Source of the DNA: Escallonia rubra
Taxonomy: Eukaryota > Streptophyta > Magnoliopsida > Escalloniales > Escalloniaceae
Assembly: GCA_033065855.1 (NCBI GenBank)
Contig: JAVXUO010002319.1
Location: 124,001 to 188,000, forward strand
Direction of reading: 5' to 3'
DNA length: 64,000 nucleotides
Shown piece by piece: positions 22,519 to 33,559 of the stretch; the stretch's first letter is position 1; every line of letters starts with the position of its first letter. The notes below the pieces were generated by a model. That model saw nothing but the letters and a program-made list of their open reading frames with translations. It made no database searches and was not told the origin of the DNA. A program made the position numbers and the translations under genes.

Positions 22519-24034
22519 CTGTAAGAACAAAATATAATCGTAAACTAACTTAGCGTCCATAATATTTACATTCCGAAACTGTAACTGAATCGTTAACCTA
22601 GCTTACCAACGCAATAACAATAGTCATTAAATCATTACTTTAATGTATGAAAATCATTCCTCACTTCCCACCACTCCGAACGCTTAATAACCCTAGCCGC
22701 CTTCGCTAGGGTTTGCTTACATTTACGGACTGAAAAGACGTTCGAAAAAGTTGACAGCGTAAAATTACGAAAATACCCCTCTCGGGCGGCGAATTACCAA
22801 AAATGCCCCCTGGCATCAGGAAAAATCTCAAAAGTGCTTTAAGACGCTATTGTAAGGTTGCTGAGTTCATCCTTGATCTAGAAAGCATTTTAGGGAATTT
22901 TCGTCAAAAATTCCCGAATCAGGTGTCCGGATCGAGCGCTTAAAAGTTTCATAGGCAAAAAATTGCTACCGGCTTCGGAAAATCCCGCAATCGTGGGGAA
23001 TGGAACTTCCCATCTTCGCTAGGGTTTGCTTACATTTACGGACTGAAAAGGCGTTCGAAAAAGTTGACAGCGTAAAATTACGAAAATACCCCTCTAAGGC
23101 GGCGAATTACCAAAATGCCCCCTGGCATCGAGAAAAATCTCAAAAGTGCTTTAAGACGCTATTATAAGGTTTCTGAGTTCATCCTTGATCTAAAAAGCAT
23201 TTTAGGGATTTTTCGTCAAAAAATCCCGAACCGGTGTCCGGATTGAGCGCTTAAAAGCCCGTTCGGCAAAAAATTGCTACCGGCTTCGGAATGGCCCGAA
23301 TTCCTGGGGAATGGAACTTTCCAACATCCTTAGGGTTTGCTTACATTTACGGACTGAAAAGACGTTCGAAAAAGTTGACAGCGTAAAATTACGAAAATAC
23401 CCCTCTCGGGCGGCGAATTACCAAAATGCCCCCTGACATCGGGGAAAATCTCAAAAGTGCTTTAAGACGCTATTCTAAGGTTTCTGAGTTCATCCTTGAT
23501 CTAAAAAGTATTTTAGGGATTTTTCGTCAAAACATCCCGAACCGGTGTCCGGATCGAGCGCTTAAAAGCCCGTTCGGCAAAAAATTGCTATCGGCTTCGG
23601 AATGGCCCGAATTCTTGGGGAATGGAACTTTCCAACATCCTAGGGTTCTCAAAAAAATTTCGCGCGAAATCGCGCTAGCTTGATATTTTAAATTACACTG
23701 CGAAGTTACAAGGTTGCGCGTATCAGTTAACCCCTTTCCAGTCTTTGGAAAAATCTGAAATTGTTACCTGATACAGATCTTTTAAAAATAACTAGGGTCT
23801 ATTTTTTGTACTTTGGCAAAATCTAGCTCTAGCTATTTTTTATAAATTCGTGAAAGATCATAATTTTGACGCCCTAAAAAATCGCTATTTTCGAATCTTT
23901 CGAATGTAATACCCCGATTTGTAAAAACGTAATTTTGACGCCCTAAACACGAATTTTAGACTATGGTAAGAACAATTTAAGCGTACGAACAATTTAAATT
24001 AACATTGAATTATAAGAAAATTCAAAATACTTAC
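22519..24034 (-). other. First intron of the right PMD-Ulp1 copy
   Basis: Mirror of 4607-6121 with three 310-bp repeats between about 22690 and 23650. Donor (GTAAGT, from 24034) and acceptor (TTACAG, to 22519) are both intact. Confidence 0.6.
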
Positions 24035-24208
24035 TTGTTTTGACTTGAAAAAAATGACGAAGAAATCCACCGATCTTCTTCTAGCGGTTATCCACCGATC
24101 TTCTAGCGTAAATTTTTTTCGCTCGTATTGTTGTGGAGATTATGTAGGTGAGATAGGGAGAATGATGAGAGTGTAAGAAATAATTCGGGGAAAGAGGGTT
24201 TTTATAGA
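24035..24208 (-). promoter_or_regulatory. TATA box and 5' UTR exon of the right PMD-Ulp1 copy
   Basis: CTATAAAAACCCTC on the minus strand (24208-24195), leader, and ACAA|GTAAGT donor, as in the left copy. The core promoter shows no obvious damage, so a non-functional transcript could still be made. Confidence 0.6.
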
Positions 24209-24224
24209 CAGAAAAGTGAGCCGT

Positions 24225-24832
24225 GGGAGGGGGGAGAGGGCAACTAATGTTCTGCCATGTGTCGAAGAGGGGTGGGGGCCAAGCCATGGGAGGAGGTTTT
24301 GGGAGGGGGAAAGAGGGGGGAATCTGCCGAAGGGGGGTGGGGGCCTAGGGAGGGAGAATGACACGCGGGGGGGGGGGGTGGGTAAGAGGGGTGGGGGCCA
24401 AGGGGGGAGGGGGGTTACTGCCGGGGGTGGAAATTCGGGTGAGAGGGGGTGGGGGCCGGGGGGGGGGATCTGCCGAAGGGGGGTGGGGGCCAAGGGAGGG
24501 AGAAAGACACGTGGGGGGGGGGGGGGGAAGAGAGGTGGGGGCCACGGGGGGAGGGGGGTTACTGCCGGGTTAAGATTGGCCTTGGGCCAATCGCGCCCAT
24601 GACTCTCGCGCGATTGGCCCAAAGCCAATCGCTAGACAGTCTGGCGATTGGCTTTGGGCCAATCGCGCGACAGTCATGCGATTGGCCCAAGGGCAATCGC
24701 GGCTCCTTTTTGGCCAGAAATGGCCCAAGCAGCTGCTTTCTTTTCTTTTTTTTTTTTTTATGCAATCGCTAGTAATACTAGCGATTCGGTAGGAAAAAAA
24801 AAATTCCCACCGGTCGATGGGGATCGATCCCC
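24225..24832. repeat. Right G-rich tract and terminal hairpin array of element B
   Basis: G-rich repeats (24225-24575) with runs of six to fourteen G, then ATTGGCC/GGCCAAT hairpins, AATCGCTAGT/ACTAGCGATT, and the closing CGATGGGGATCGATCCCC palindrome ending at 24832 beside (TA)n. One hairpin differs in order from the left end (GCTAGACAGTCTGGC plus an extra GCGCCCATG), so the ends are not perfectly homogenised. Confidence 0.8.
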
Positions 24833-24850
24833 ATATATATATATATATAT
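24833..24850. repeat. (TA)n tract between element B and MITE-1
   Basis: A short TA run separating the GATCGATCCCC terminus of B from the palindromic MITE. It is a further remnant of the shared microsatellite. Confidence 0.9.
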
Positions 24851-24995
24851 AGCTGATCCATTGCTAGCGCTAGCAAGCTTGCTAGCGCTATTTTGCTGTC
24901 CGCTACATAATGTCGCGGACGTCAGCTATCGTCCGCGACATTATGTAGCGGACGGCAAAACAGCGCTAGCAAGCTAGCGCTAGCAATAGATCACG

Positions 24996-25000
<5 letters not shown>
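24851..25000. mobile_element. MITE-1: foldback MITE in (TA)n
   Basis: A 150-bp self-complementary element whose ends read GATCCATTGCTAGCGCTAGC and, inverted, GATCTATTGCTAGCGCTAGC. It is made of nested palindromes: GCTAGCGCTAGC, GCTAGCAAGCTTGCTAGC, and a central stem CCGCTACATAATGTCGCGGAC with its complement. It is flanked by (TA)n on both sides. A relative lies at 60569-60787. No coding capacity. Confidence 0.85.

Positions 25001-25060
<60 letters not shown>
25001..25060. repeat. (TA)30 tract, right edge of the microsatellite
   Basis: Pure TA run ending the cluster of TA-associated elements. Confidence 0.95.
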
Positions 25061-25064
<4 letters not shown>

Positions 25065-28000
25065 GATAAATAGGCTTATGCCGGCGATGACGACCGTCTC
25101 CATATGTTATTAGTTTTCTAAATAAGAAAAATCTAATTGTGGCACTAGTGGCCGTCTCCATAGGTCTCTCTCTCTCTCTCTCTCTCTTTTCTTTTTCAAA
25201 TTTATATAAAACAAGGGCAACACAAAAAACCTGGATCCAAGTAGCAATAATAAATCATTCATCAATCATTAACAAGATTTTCAAGATCCATGATTCAAAA
25301 TCCTTGAAATCTATTACAACTCCTTAAAACCTATAACAAACTTTCATACAACTTTAAATTATTCAAGAACAATCTTGAACCCTATCAAAGTTTCTTCAAA
25401 CACTAGAGAAATCTCAAGCATTCACAGAACTACCAAGATCTTGCACACCATCAAGGTTAATCCCCCAAGTCTGGCATCTCTAAGACCAATTGCATTTGCA
25501 CTGGCATTTGCATCCATGTCAACCTGATACAAAGACAAACTTCATTATTATCAAATTACACTAACGAGGCGTATGAAAAAATGTAAGCACAATATGATAT
25601 AGAACTCAAGAACCAAGTAAAAGTTTGTTAACAAGTGGATAGATGCTTTTACAGACGATACCAAACAGTGGCAGCGATCCTAGTATATTTTACACCACAT
25701 GCAGTAACTGACATAATAGAACTACCATTACTAAAAGGTACTAATAATAATCCATAATGCAAAACCTTTTCATGGGCATCCATAATTTTGTTTTCCCCAA
25801 AACTAAAACTTGGTAAGGAAAAGTTGTTACAAATATTACCTGAGATCCCTATTTGCCTTGAAAGCATTACAAGTGGACTTTGATCAGCGTGAAAAACTCT
25901 GAAAAACTTTTGTTAAGAAAGAGTCCAACTTCAACGCCCAAAGACATTAATTGGCAAGTATAGTTTCAATAATAGAGCTCTATAATACAAAACTATCTAT
26001 GTTCATATTAGTTACGAAAGACTAATCCACCGTAACGTCCCCTTTCAATCTCTAATCACACCAAACCAGATACACTCTCCAAGCCAACAAGTAGCATTAA
26101 ACAAAACATAGCAATGGCGGTACAATTGTTCAGGGCAACTTCTTTTGAGTATGACTCTTGTAAAGGTCACCTCACTAAAGCAGTTATCAGTAAGGTATTA
26201 CAATGGCTAGACAGCTTACAAGTAGAGTTATGCTATATCTAGCTAGTCAAAAAAATCAAACCAGCTTAAACAGACAAACGGTTGCCTAACACCAGATAGC
26301 ATTATCTAAAAATCTAATTAACTTGTAGGGAACCATCCTAAAAAGTTTAACACAAAATCAAATGAGTGCAAGTGGGGCACACTTGGCTGTATAATTCAAT
26401 TTCAGCCTTTCGCACATATGGATAACGTGGCTTAAAGGGAATGCGCTGGTAAACGCAACTTTAAGCTTTTCTTGTAAGTTCAAAGAAAACTTATGAAAAC
26501 AGTACAATTCTAGCATTTTCTGCAAACATGTAGTATGTTAATGAAGAAATCTTATACCCGACTGCTTGACCCAGCTGAATCCTTGTACTTCTGAGCTACT
26601 GAAGTCTAGTTAGGGTAATGGGTAGGTACAAGGTTAGGCACACGTGCCACGCACCCAATAAAAGAACCTAGCTCGTCATGTGCTTTGGTGACCCAACATC
26701 CGTCGTTATCATACCCAACATATACACATGTTTCCCTTGCCCATCTTTTTTCCCATTGTTAGCCCCCGTTTCCTCGAGGACCTAGCATCTGAACCAAAAC
26801 ACACTAGACATAATGAACCCAGTCATCATAAAAGGGAATGCGATGCAAATATGAAATGACTGCAAAGTTGTGCAGCTTGTTGAATGTGTAACAAACTGCA
26901 ACGGATATTGTATCGCATTATACGCATATATTAAATTACTAAAACTCGTAAAATTAGAAGACAGATTACTGGACACACTAGTAACAAGGTGATACGCAGA
27001 AAACATACACTTGTTCTAAGAGCATGTTAGTCGCTTCCTTCTCAGGTACGTCAACCCCTTTTAACATAACAAACAAAAGTTAAACCCCATGGCAGCATTC
27101 CTTCCGTCAATTTGTCATATCCGGTCACACCAAGTAGTAGAGCGCTCAACATCAATTTTTATCAAATGCATGTCCTCACCAATAGCACATTAATCACATT
27201 TTACACCACTAGCAGATGTTTCCTATAGGTAACGTTCCTGTTAGACATACACTTGCCATGTCATACCAGTTGCTCTCGATATATCTCGTGTTCATGTTTG
27301 TTTTAACAGTCAGAATTCACCATTTGCACCATTAATCATGTACATGAAAGGGGTAGTTATACAACTGACTGAAACATGTAGCATACTTGCATAGCTCGAC
27401 AATAAATTCATAATTCTCCAGAAAAAAATCCAGAAACAAATGCTAAAACAACACAAAAACAGATCATGAACCCTCAAATTACACAAAAAACAAAGATCAA
27501 ACAAAACATTTAAAGCATAGAAAGCATCACACCCATCTGCCCAAAATGTAAACGTAAAGAGGAATTGTCACGAAAACCCATTTAAACAAACTCAATCAAA
27601 ATAGTATCAACAAGACAGAAAAATACGATCAATAGGTCTAGAGAAATATTACATGATTAAAGAGAAGATAGCGATGTTGTCGGCCGGATGTGGATCAAGT
27701 GGCGGCGAAAAGGACTACCGGCAAAGAGTCACAGTCGAACTTGAAGGTGGTGGGTTCACGGGTCGAAGTTGGAGAAAGCTGAAAAAATGGAGCACTGCCG
27801 GCGATGGCGGCGGCAAGAGGCGCTAATGGCGACAACGACAATCCCATAAGACCCAAATGTTTGAACATAGAAATCGAAATAAAAAACTTTCGAAACATCA
27901 AATTAGATACATTTTAGAGCAGAAACAGTCAATTATTGCTTAATCGGGGCTTGGGTGAAAGAAAATCTTACCTTAATTAGATGAATCCGACAGTATGGTT

Positions 28001-28479
28001 GATCCTACAGCATACCGGAGCATCGACTGAAAGGAAGAGCATGCGGAAAAGAGAAGAGAAGATAGGATTCAACAAGAGAAAGGGATTCGACGAGAAGAAT
28101 AGAGAAATCAAACAAGGGAATGAGGAAAGAGAAGAAAGAGAAATGAGCGCGAGTGTGCGGTGTTTAGAAAACTAAAGAAAAAACCGAAAAAGTAAAAGAG
28201 GAAAACTTGGATATAAGTAGATCCCGGCAGTCAACGCGTCGCCCAAGACAACTAAGATGCCGGCATAGGTCGTGCTAGGCCGCTAAATTTTGGCGCTCAT
28301 ATATTTGCTGTGAAAATACAGTCTATAGCAGCGCGCAACATGCGACCACAGGTTCAGAGGTCCGCTATAGATACTATAGCAACCGCCATTATAGAGGCGC
28401 CGCATACCCCATTTATAGCAACGCTTCTTTGTGACCGCTGGTACAGAACGCCGTGATAGATTACTTTTTTTGTAGTGAA
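25061..28479 (-). mobile_element. Probable CACTA-type remnant with a minus-strand transcription unit
   Basis: The right edge (28462-28479) ends TTTTTTTGTAGTG, the complement of the classic CACTACAAAAAA terminus. Subterminal GC-rich direct and inverted motifs follow for 200 bp. A TATGCCGGC motif near the right edge recurs inverted near 25079. The left CACTA end is missing, probably lost at the TA tract. On the minus strand a pyrimidine-rich leader with a good donor (AAG|GTAAGATTTTC near 27970) and a later exon-like segment (acceptor near 25530, open to about 25430) suggest a spliced transcript. A degraded stretch around 26560-26770 reads weakly like a CACTA transposase piece (WVTKAHDELGSFIG). 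No intact frame; direct flanking repeats not identified. Confidence 0.4.
25165..25190. repeat. (CT)n microsatellite
   Basis: A run of about thirteen CT units within the probable CACTA remnant. Confidence 0.9.
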
Positions 28480-28912
28480 ACATAATAATCTCGATCAATT
28501 TTTCTCTTAAATCACCATAATCTCCTTCCTTTTATTTTATTACAAGTTTTATATATTGTTTTCTCTCCTTTTTTTTTTCAATCATTTATTATGTATTGTT
28601 ACTCATTTCTTAGTGATTTTGAGTAATACAATCTCAAATACATGGGTTATTATTACTAATATTATCACTGCAATTGTTATTAGTTAGGAAAGACTATTTC
28701 TCTTATTTCACACAGTATTTTTCATCTTCATTAGTCACTAAAAATTAACAGTCATTACTCAAGTTCATATTTAACGATAAAAATTGATAGGAGAACTCAT
28801 ATAAAAGGGTAAAAATAATTTTATAATTATCTTATTGTCATTACTAATTTTGTAATTATTATTAGGCATATAAATACGAGATCTCTTAATAACAATTTTA
28901 ATAGTTGTTGCT
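28480..28912. other. AT-rich stretch without a gene
   Basis: No open frame with recognisable content on either strand. It may be the body of a Helitron whose 3' end is described next, but a TC 5' end could not be fixed. Confidence 0.4.
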
Positions 28913-28942
28913 CCCGTGCGTAACGTACGGGATCAAAACTAA
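28913..28942 (+). mobile_element. Possible Helitron 3' terminus
   Basis: A GC-rich hairpin (CCCGTGCGT/ACGTACGGG, 28913-28931, one G-T wobble) in AT-rich DNA is followed 8 bp later by CTAA and a T. This is the hairpin plus CTRR|T arrangement of Helitron 3' ends. Only the terminus is visible; no Rep/helicase frame is present. Confidence 0.4.
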
Positions 28943-29081
28943 TTTGGGGAGAAGAGGAAGAAAGATGAGTGAAAGATGAGGGGCTTGTAGGTAGATGAGA
29001 GAGTGAGAGAGAGTCTGACTTTGATGTGATTAGGTAAAAGAGGAAGAGGAAGAGGAAGAGGAAGAAAGATGTGATCAGGTA
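28943..29081. other. Purine-rich spacer
   Basis: GA-rich low-complexity sequence (repeated GAAGAG and GATGAGAG). It is the target region of the hAT element. Confidence 0.6.
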
Positions 29082-29089
29082 GATGAGAG

Positions 29090-31057
29090 TAGGGATGACA
29101 ATAAGACCCGCAACCGGCGGATCCCCGACCCACCCCGGTCCTATAGGAGCGGGTTATTTTGACTTTGACCGGATCACGGGGCGCGTATGGTTTTTTTTTC
29201 TAAAAACCGCAGTGGATTAGGATCGGGTATGGTATTTCTATCAACCCGCTCCGGTATCCGACCAGCCCCGCGACCCGCTCTCGCCCCGGTATATTAACCA
29301 TATATGTCATTTAATCATAGCCGTCCATCTTTACATATATATATATATGCTTTCAAGACAACCCTAATTGTCTATCTTCACTCACTCTCTTCTCTGCCGC
29401 TCAAGAGTCAAGTCTTCTCTGTTCTCTCCATCTCGGCGACTCCGCCGAGCTTCCCCACCAGCCACCGCACCTCTTCCTTCTCTTTCTCTCCCCCGTACAA
29501 TCGACGTTCAGCGCCCACGGCCACCCACCACCAAACAGTTCACCAAACCCGTGGTCGCTGATTTTACGTGGATGCCGATTCGAAAGCAATCGGAAGAAAA
29601 GCTGCCGATTCTAGTAGCAAGCTTCAGACGGGAAGTGGTTGTTGATTTTACGTGGCTCTACCAGACTATCAGTGATAAGGTACATAATTTAGACAACCTC
29701 ATCTCCATCGTTTGACTTGCTCTGTATTGTAACTATTGTTCCGTATGCAACTTTGGTTTATTCCTTGATATAGGTTGCAATAGTATGCAAATTTGGTTTC
29801 TTGGCATGGTATGTAACCACTGTACGGTATGCAAATTTGGTTTATTCCTTGATTATGGGTTGAAATGGTATGCAAATGGGTTTATTCCTTGATTTAAGGG
29901 ATGGCAGATGATATGATTCATAAGGTTGATGTAAGTTAGCAATTTGTCACTCTGCACATCAGCACTGCAAAATTTGTCATAACTTGGTTTGAGATCTTTT
30001 AGAACACTTCAGACTTATTTGGAGCACTCATAACTTTTTGTTCCTTGATTATGGTATGCAAATTTGGTTTATTTCTACGACTTTACTGTTCCTTGAAGTC
30101 GGCTGAATCAAAGAAGAGAATGGTGTGGATTTCTTGAAATGGTGACCTATTTTCAGGGAGGCTGGTCCTGTTTACCGATTCCCTGGAAAACATACCATGC
30201 CAATCATGTTTGTTACCTTGCGATCTGTTTTCTTTAACTTGAAAAAACCATGCAATCCATTTTCATCTTGCTTTTAGCGAAAACACCACCTATGGTGGTT
30301 TCTTTACCTAGAAAAATACTGCTAGATTCATGGATTGTAGCAGCAAGTTGCTCTTGCTTTTGGCAAAAAAAAAACACACCATTGCTGATTTACGTTCTAT
30401 GGTTCAATTAGATTGTGAAATTAGGACGAGGCTTAGTCATCCTACGTCATGTGTTATGGATGTACGACTCCTTATGCAATATGTACATTTTAATTCGACT
30501 ATTTACCTTCTTTTATATATTTATATTTTAATGTCATTTTTTTCCTTTTTAACTTTTACAGTGAACAGTGACTCCATTTGTATTTGGAGTGAGGACCAGC
30601 TGGACTAAGTTGCTTTAGAAATCGCAGGACTACTTGTTGTATTTGTATTTGCTACTTCTAGATCTAAGGGATTGTATTGAAGTTAAGTTATTTCGTAGAT
30701 CTGGTGTAATTTATTTGAATTGTGATATAATTTATTTGAACTGTAATGTAATATAATTCATTAACTTGTCCTTTAGGATTTTGGACATTAATTTGATATT
30801 TGTCGATTTTGTTTCTTTTGATATAGTTTTGTAGTGAAAAGTTATTGAAATCCATGGTTAAAAAACAATTCTGCTAAGTGCCAAGGCAGGCGGGGCGGGG
30901 CGGGGCGGGGCGGGGATGGGTTTTCTAAAGTATTATAGGGGCGGATATGGTATTGAGATTTTATAACCCGGTGCGGGGCGGAGTGGGATTTTAGGGGCAG
31001 CGGGGCGGGTTCGGATCTTGTAAGACCCGCATCCGACCCGTCCCATTGCCATCCCTA
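29090..31057. mobile_element. hAT element of about 2 kb with 8-bp TSD
   Basis: The ends are TAGGGATGACAATAAGACCC and its inverted partner GGGTC...CCATTGCCATCCCTA. The terminal TAGGG fits the hAT YARNG consensus. Flanks at 29082-29089 and 31058-31065 are both GATGAGAG, a perfect 8-bp target duplication. Subterminal regions are strongly GC-rich with CGGGGCGGGG and ACCCGC repeats. No transposase frame is present, so it is non-autonomous. The interior (about 29330-30620) looks like captured gene sequence; see the next entry. Confidence 0.88.
29330..30610 (+). pseudogene. Exon-like captured sequence inside the hAT element
   Basis: A TATA-rich stretch (29333-29348) precedes a pyrimidine-rich leader and an open frame from 29368 to 29715. 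The frame encodes a Ser/Pro/Arg-rich protein containing VVADFTWMPIRKQSEEK and, later, VVVDFTWLYQTISDK. A donor AAG|GTACAT lies near 29679. A T-rich tract and TTTTACAG acceptor near 30560 precede a short terminal segment (VTPFVFGVRTSWTK-like or other frame). I do not recognise the family. The internal repetition of VxDFTW suggests a small duplicated exon. It could also be a fortuitous frame in a leader. Confidence 0.35.
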
Positions 31058-31104
<47 letters not shown>

Positions 31105-31509
31105 CTTTGAGGGAGTTTGGGGAGAAATTTGAGGAAGCTTGTTGGGAGCATATATATATATTTTTAAGAGAAAAAAGAGGCTGCGCGGAGGTGTGACAAC
31201 GTGGCAGATGGAAAGGGAAGTGGGTGAGGTGAGAGCTATTGGACTCAGTATTTGGAGAATTAATTAATGAGGTGAGGAACCAATTGCGTAGGCCATGTAA
31301 AGTATGATTTCAAACCACGAGGAAATTCACTTTCAAAGAAAATGACGTGGGGAATAATATATCGGTACGGGTAGCCAAACTGAAGAGTATTGTTCATTTC
31401 ACCCACCTTGCATCCATCTATTTTGGTCCGTTAATGCAAGCTATTCACACGTTAAACTCTTGAGCAGCTGACTACACGATTTACAATGATCAAAAATCAG
31501 TGGCGGAGC
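31058..31509. other. (GA)n and gene-free stretch
   Basis: (GA)n from about 31061 to 31101, then AT-rich sequence with no frame of interest up to the start of the direct repeat. Confidence 0.7.
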
Positions 31510-33414
31510 TCAAAGATTGATTAGCAAATACTACATGGTTACCTAAAATCATAGGACAACAACGAGCCTATAATTTTAATGACGCTTTGAGTTACTTTAA
31601 TATTTTATCTTTTCAACAAAAGTTTTGGTAGCATTTTCAACTGCTTTTTCTTGGATTTAAAATTAGGCTATAAGTGGCATATCGAGTTTCTTATATTACT
31701 TATTTGCTCTTCTTGAATTTATTTTGGTGCATCGATGTAAGTTATTTATGTGCTTCGCTCGTGTAGAGCTGACTAAAGAGTCAAAATTGTCATTTCACAG
31801 TGGCTAATAAAATATGTTGAACTGTGTGTGTATGTGGCGGGATAGGTAGGGTAGCGTGGGGTTGGGCAGGGGTGTTTCAGAAGATTTGGTCAGCTTTGGC
31901 TGATTTTATGCTAGAGTACCGGCTAATATCGGATGAAGAGGGAGATGAGTTCTGTGGAATGTCACATTATGTTTATGGTATATTTTATTGCTCAATTTCA
32001 AAGTTTTTATTTTGTGAATAACACATTATTATATAGCTAAAAATCAGCAAAAAAAAATCCTTATAAGGTATTTCTTTTATAATTAGACTATATAAGTAAC
32101 ATTGAGTTTATGATATTATTTTTTTGCTCCTTTTGAATTTATTTTGGTGCATCAATGTAAGTTATCCACGCGCTTCGTTCATGTGGGACTGACTAGTCTA
32201 TTCGGAAGAATCAAAATTGTCACTTCACGGTGACTAATAAAATGCTCACATGGGATGAAGAGAAAGACCTTAGTTACCTCTATTTATAGTATATGTTATT
32301 GCTATATGTCAGAGTTTACTATTTTGTCAAGAACACATTGTATAGCAAGAAATGGAATGAGAAAATCGTTACAAGGTACTTCTTTTATATTGCAGATATA
32401 TTGCCTTAAATTCATAGAATGTACAAACAAATATTTACTTATACGTCGGTAATTACTTCAAAATACAACAAGCCAAAAACAAAAGACAGTGAGAAAAACG
32501 TTAACAGGTTCTTCTTTTATGCTATTACAGCTAGAATTGCCTTAATATCATAGAGTGTACAAACAAATGTGTACTTGTACATCGGCAATTACTTCAAAAT
32601 ACCACAAGCCGAAAACAAATACTATCTGCTTTTGCAACCATGTCGCTCGGGGAAACTGTTCATTTGCTTCATGAAAGACATCATAACTCAGCTCCTCTGA
32701 TCGACGGTTTACGATAGCTATTGTCAAAATAGCATGAATGCCGCCACTGCTGCTTGAGCTTATTAATATCATCGCATGGTACGAGAGGGAGACCCATGTC
32801 TATTACACCAATAACGGTATCGGCCAATGTGTTGCTCAGGGCTATGCTTCCTTTCCACGGCGGCGGCGGCGGCGGTGGTGGTCGAAATAGGGGTTGCCGA
32901 CGAGATGTGTCCGAAGCAGCGGGTGATGCGGGATATCCAGAGGGACATTCTGGGGGAGATGAAGTGGCAGCGGGGGGTGGTGGAGGTAGAGGTGGTTTTG
33001 GGGGGTATAGAGGTGTAGGTGGTTTGGAATAGAGGGTCCGTTCACCGTTACCAGACCAGAATCCACCCAGTTCTTGTACCCTGTGTCAAATCCAACTTTT
33101 AGCCAAGTAATGAACAAGAGAAAATAAAGAAAGATAATTAGTACGACTTCTACTCGTTTCGGCATTTATTTCTTTTGCTGGAATATAACACATGCAGAGC
33201 TGCGAACGAGTACTCGGCTAGTGTTCGTCATGAAGTCTTGAATTAATGTTCGAACTCGTACGTTCGAAACTTTTACGAACACCCGAGCTCACTCAGTATA
33301 AATGGTACTTTTATTATAAAAAATATGGAAAAATAGAATAAAAAAGTACCAATCAACCAAACCCTAGTTTTTGGAATCCAGTAAATCCAAATTCTTGAGA
33401 AACCCTTCACCAAT
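31510..33414 (+). repeat. 1.9-kb direct repeat, left copy
   Basis: Begins CTCAAAGATTGATTAGCAAATACTACATGG and ends AAACCCTTCACCAATC; the same text recurs at 38992-40817. Inside there are further diverged repeats: the GAATTTATTTTGGTGCATC...TCAAAATTGTCA block at about 31715-31800 and 32135-32225, and the ACTTCTTTTATA...CTTCAAAATAC block at about 32380 and 32505. Ends are not TG...CA, so it is not a typical LTR pair. Confidence 0.85.
32842..33165 (-). other. Conserved-looking frame in the 1.9-kb repeat (left)
   Basis: A 107-codon minus-strand frame with DSGLVTVNGPSIPNHLH and a His/Pro-rich tail. The second repeat carries the matching frame at 40473-40261, with indels of 6 and 9 bp that keep the frame. 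Other frames are also open over most of this Gly/Pro-rich microsatellite stretch, so this may be low-complexity bias rather than coding constraint. No family recognised. Confidence 0.25.
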
Positions 33415-33559
33415 CACTATATTCATAGTAGGCAGCAACTGTCCGATAAATCCAAATCCAAATTCTTCAAAATTTGTTTCGTCAAAGGAGTCGCCAACTG
33501 TCCGGGATGGTATTATATTCATAGTAGGCAGCGACTTCTGAAGGGTGGTCCGAAGTCAA

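Larger units (their letters stand above)
3865..24832. mobile_element. Element B: 21-kb palindromic two-gene MULE
   Basis: The left arm (3865-13230) is repeated in inverted orientation at 15411-24832, with a 2180-bp loop between. Order in the left arm: terminal hairpins, C-rich tract, TATA box, 5' UTR exon, intron with 310-bp repeats, PMD-Ulp1 gene (+), 165-bp repeats, transposase gene (-), then upstream intron. The loop adds more 310-bp repeats, the transposase promoter and a terminus that stops at 15410, about 190 bp short of the equivalent outer end at 3865. The unit 3865-15410 is therefore an almost complete autonomous element. The right arm is a second copy joined in reverse about 460 bp upstream of its transposase. 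Convergent genes driven from long terminal repeats recall MuDR. The FAR1-type transposase places it in the Mutator superfamily. Confidence 0.85.

Noticed and set aside
101-24832. CRISPR array or prokaryotic inverted-repeat system
   Set aside because: Repeats are too long and lack spacers; introns, TATA boxes and plant element types show a plant nuclear genome.
3865-24832. Palindrome as a simple haplotype mis-assembly
   Set aside because: The arms differ by independent stop codons and indels, and one terminus is specifically missing at the loop. Mis-assembly is not excluded, so I list it as a check.
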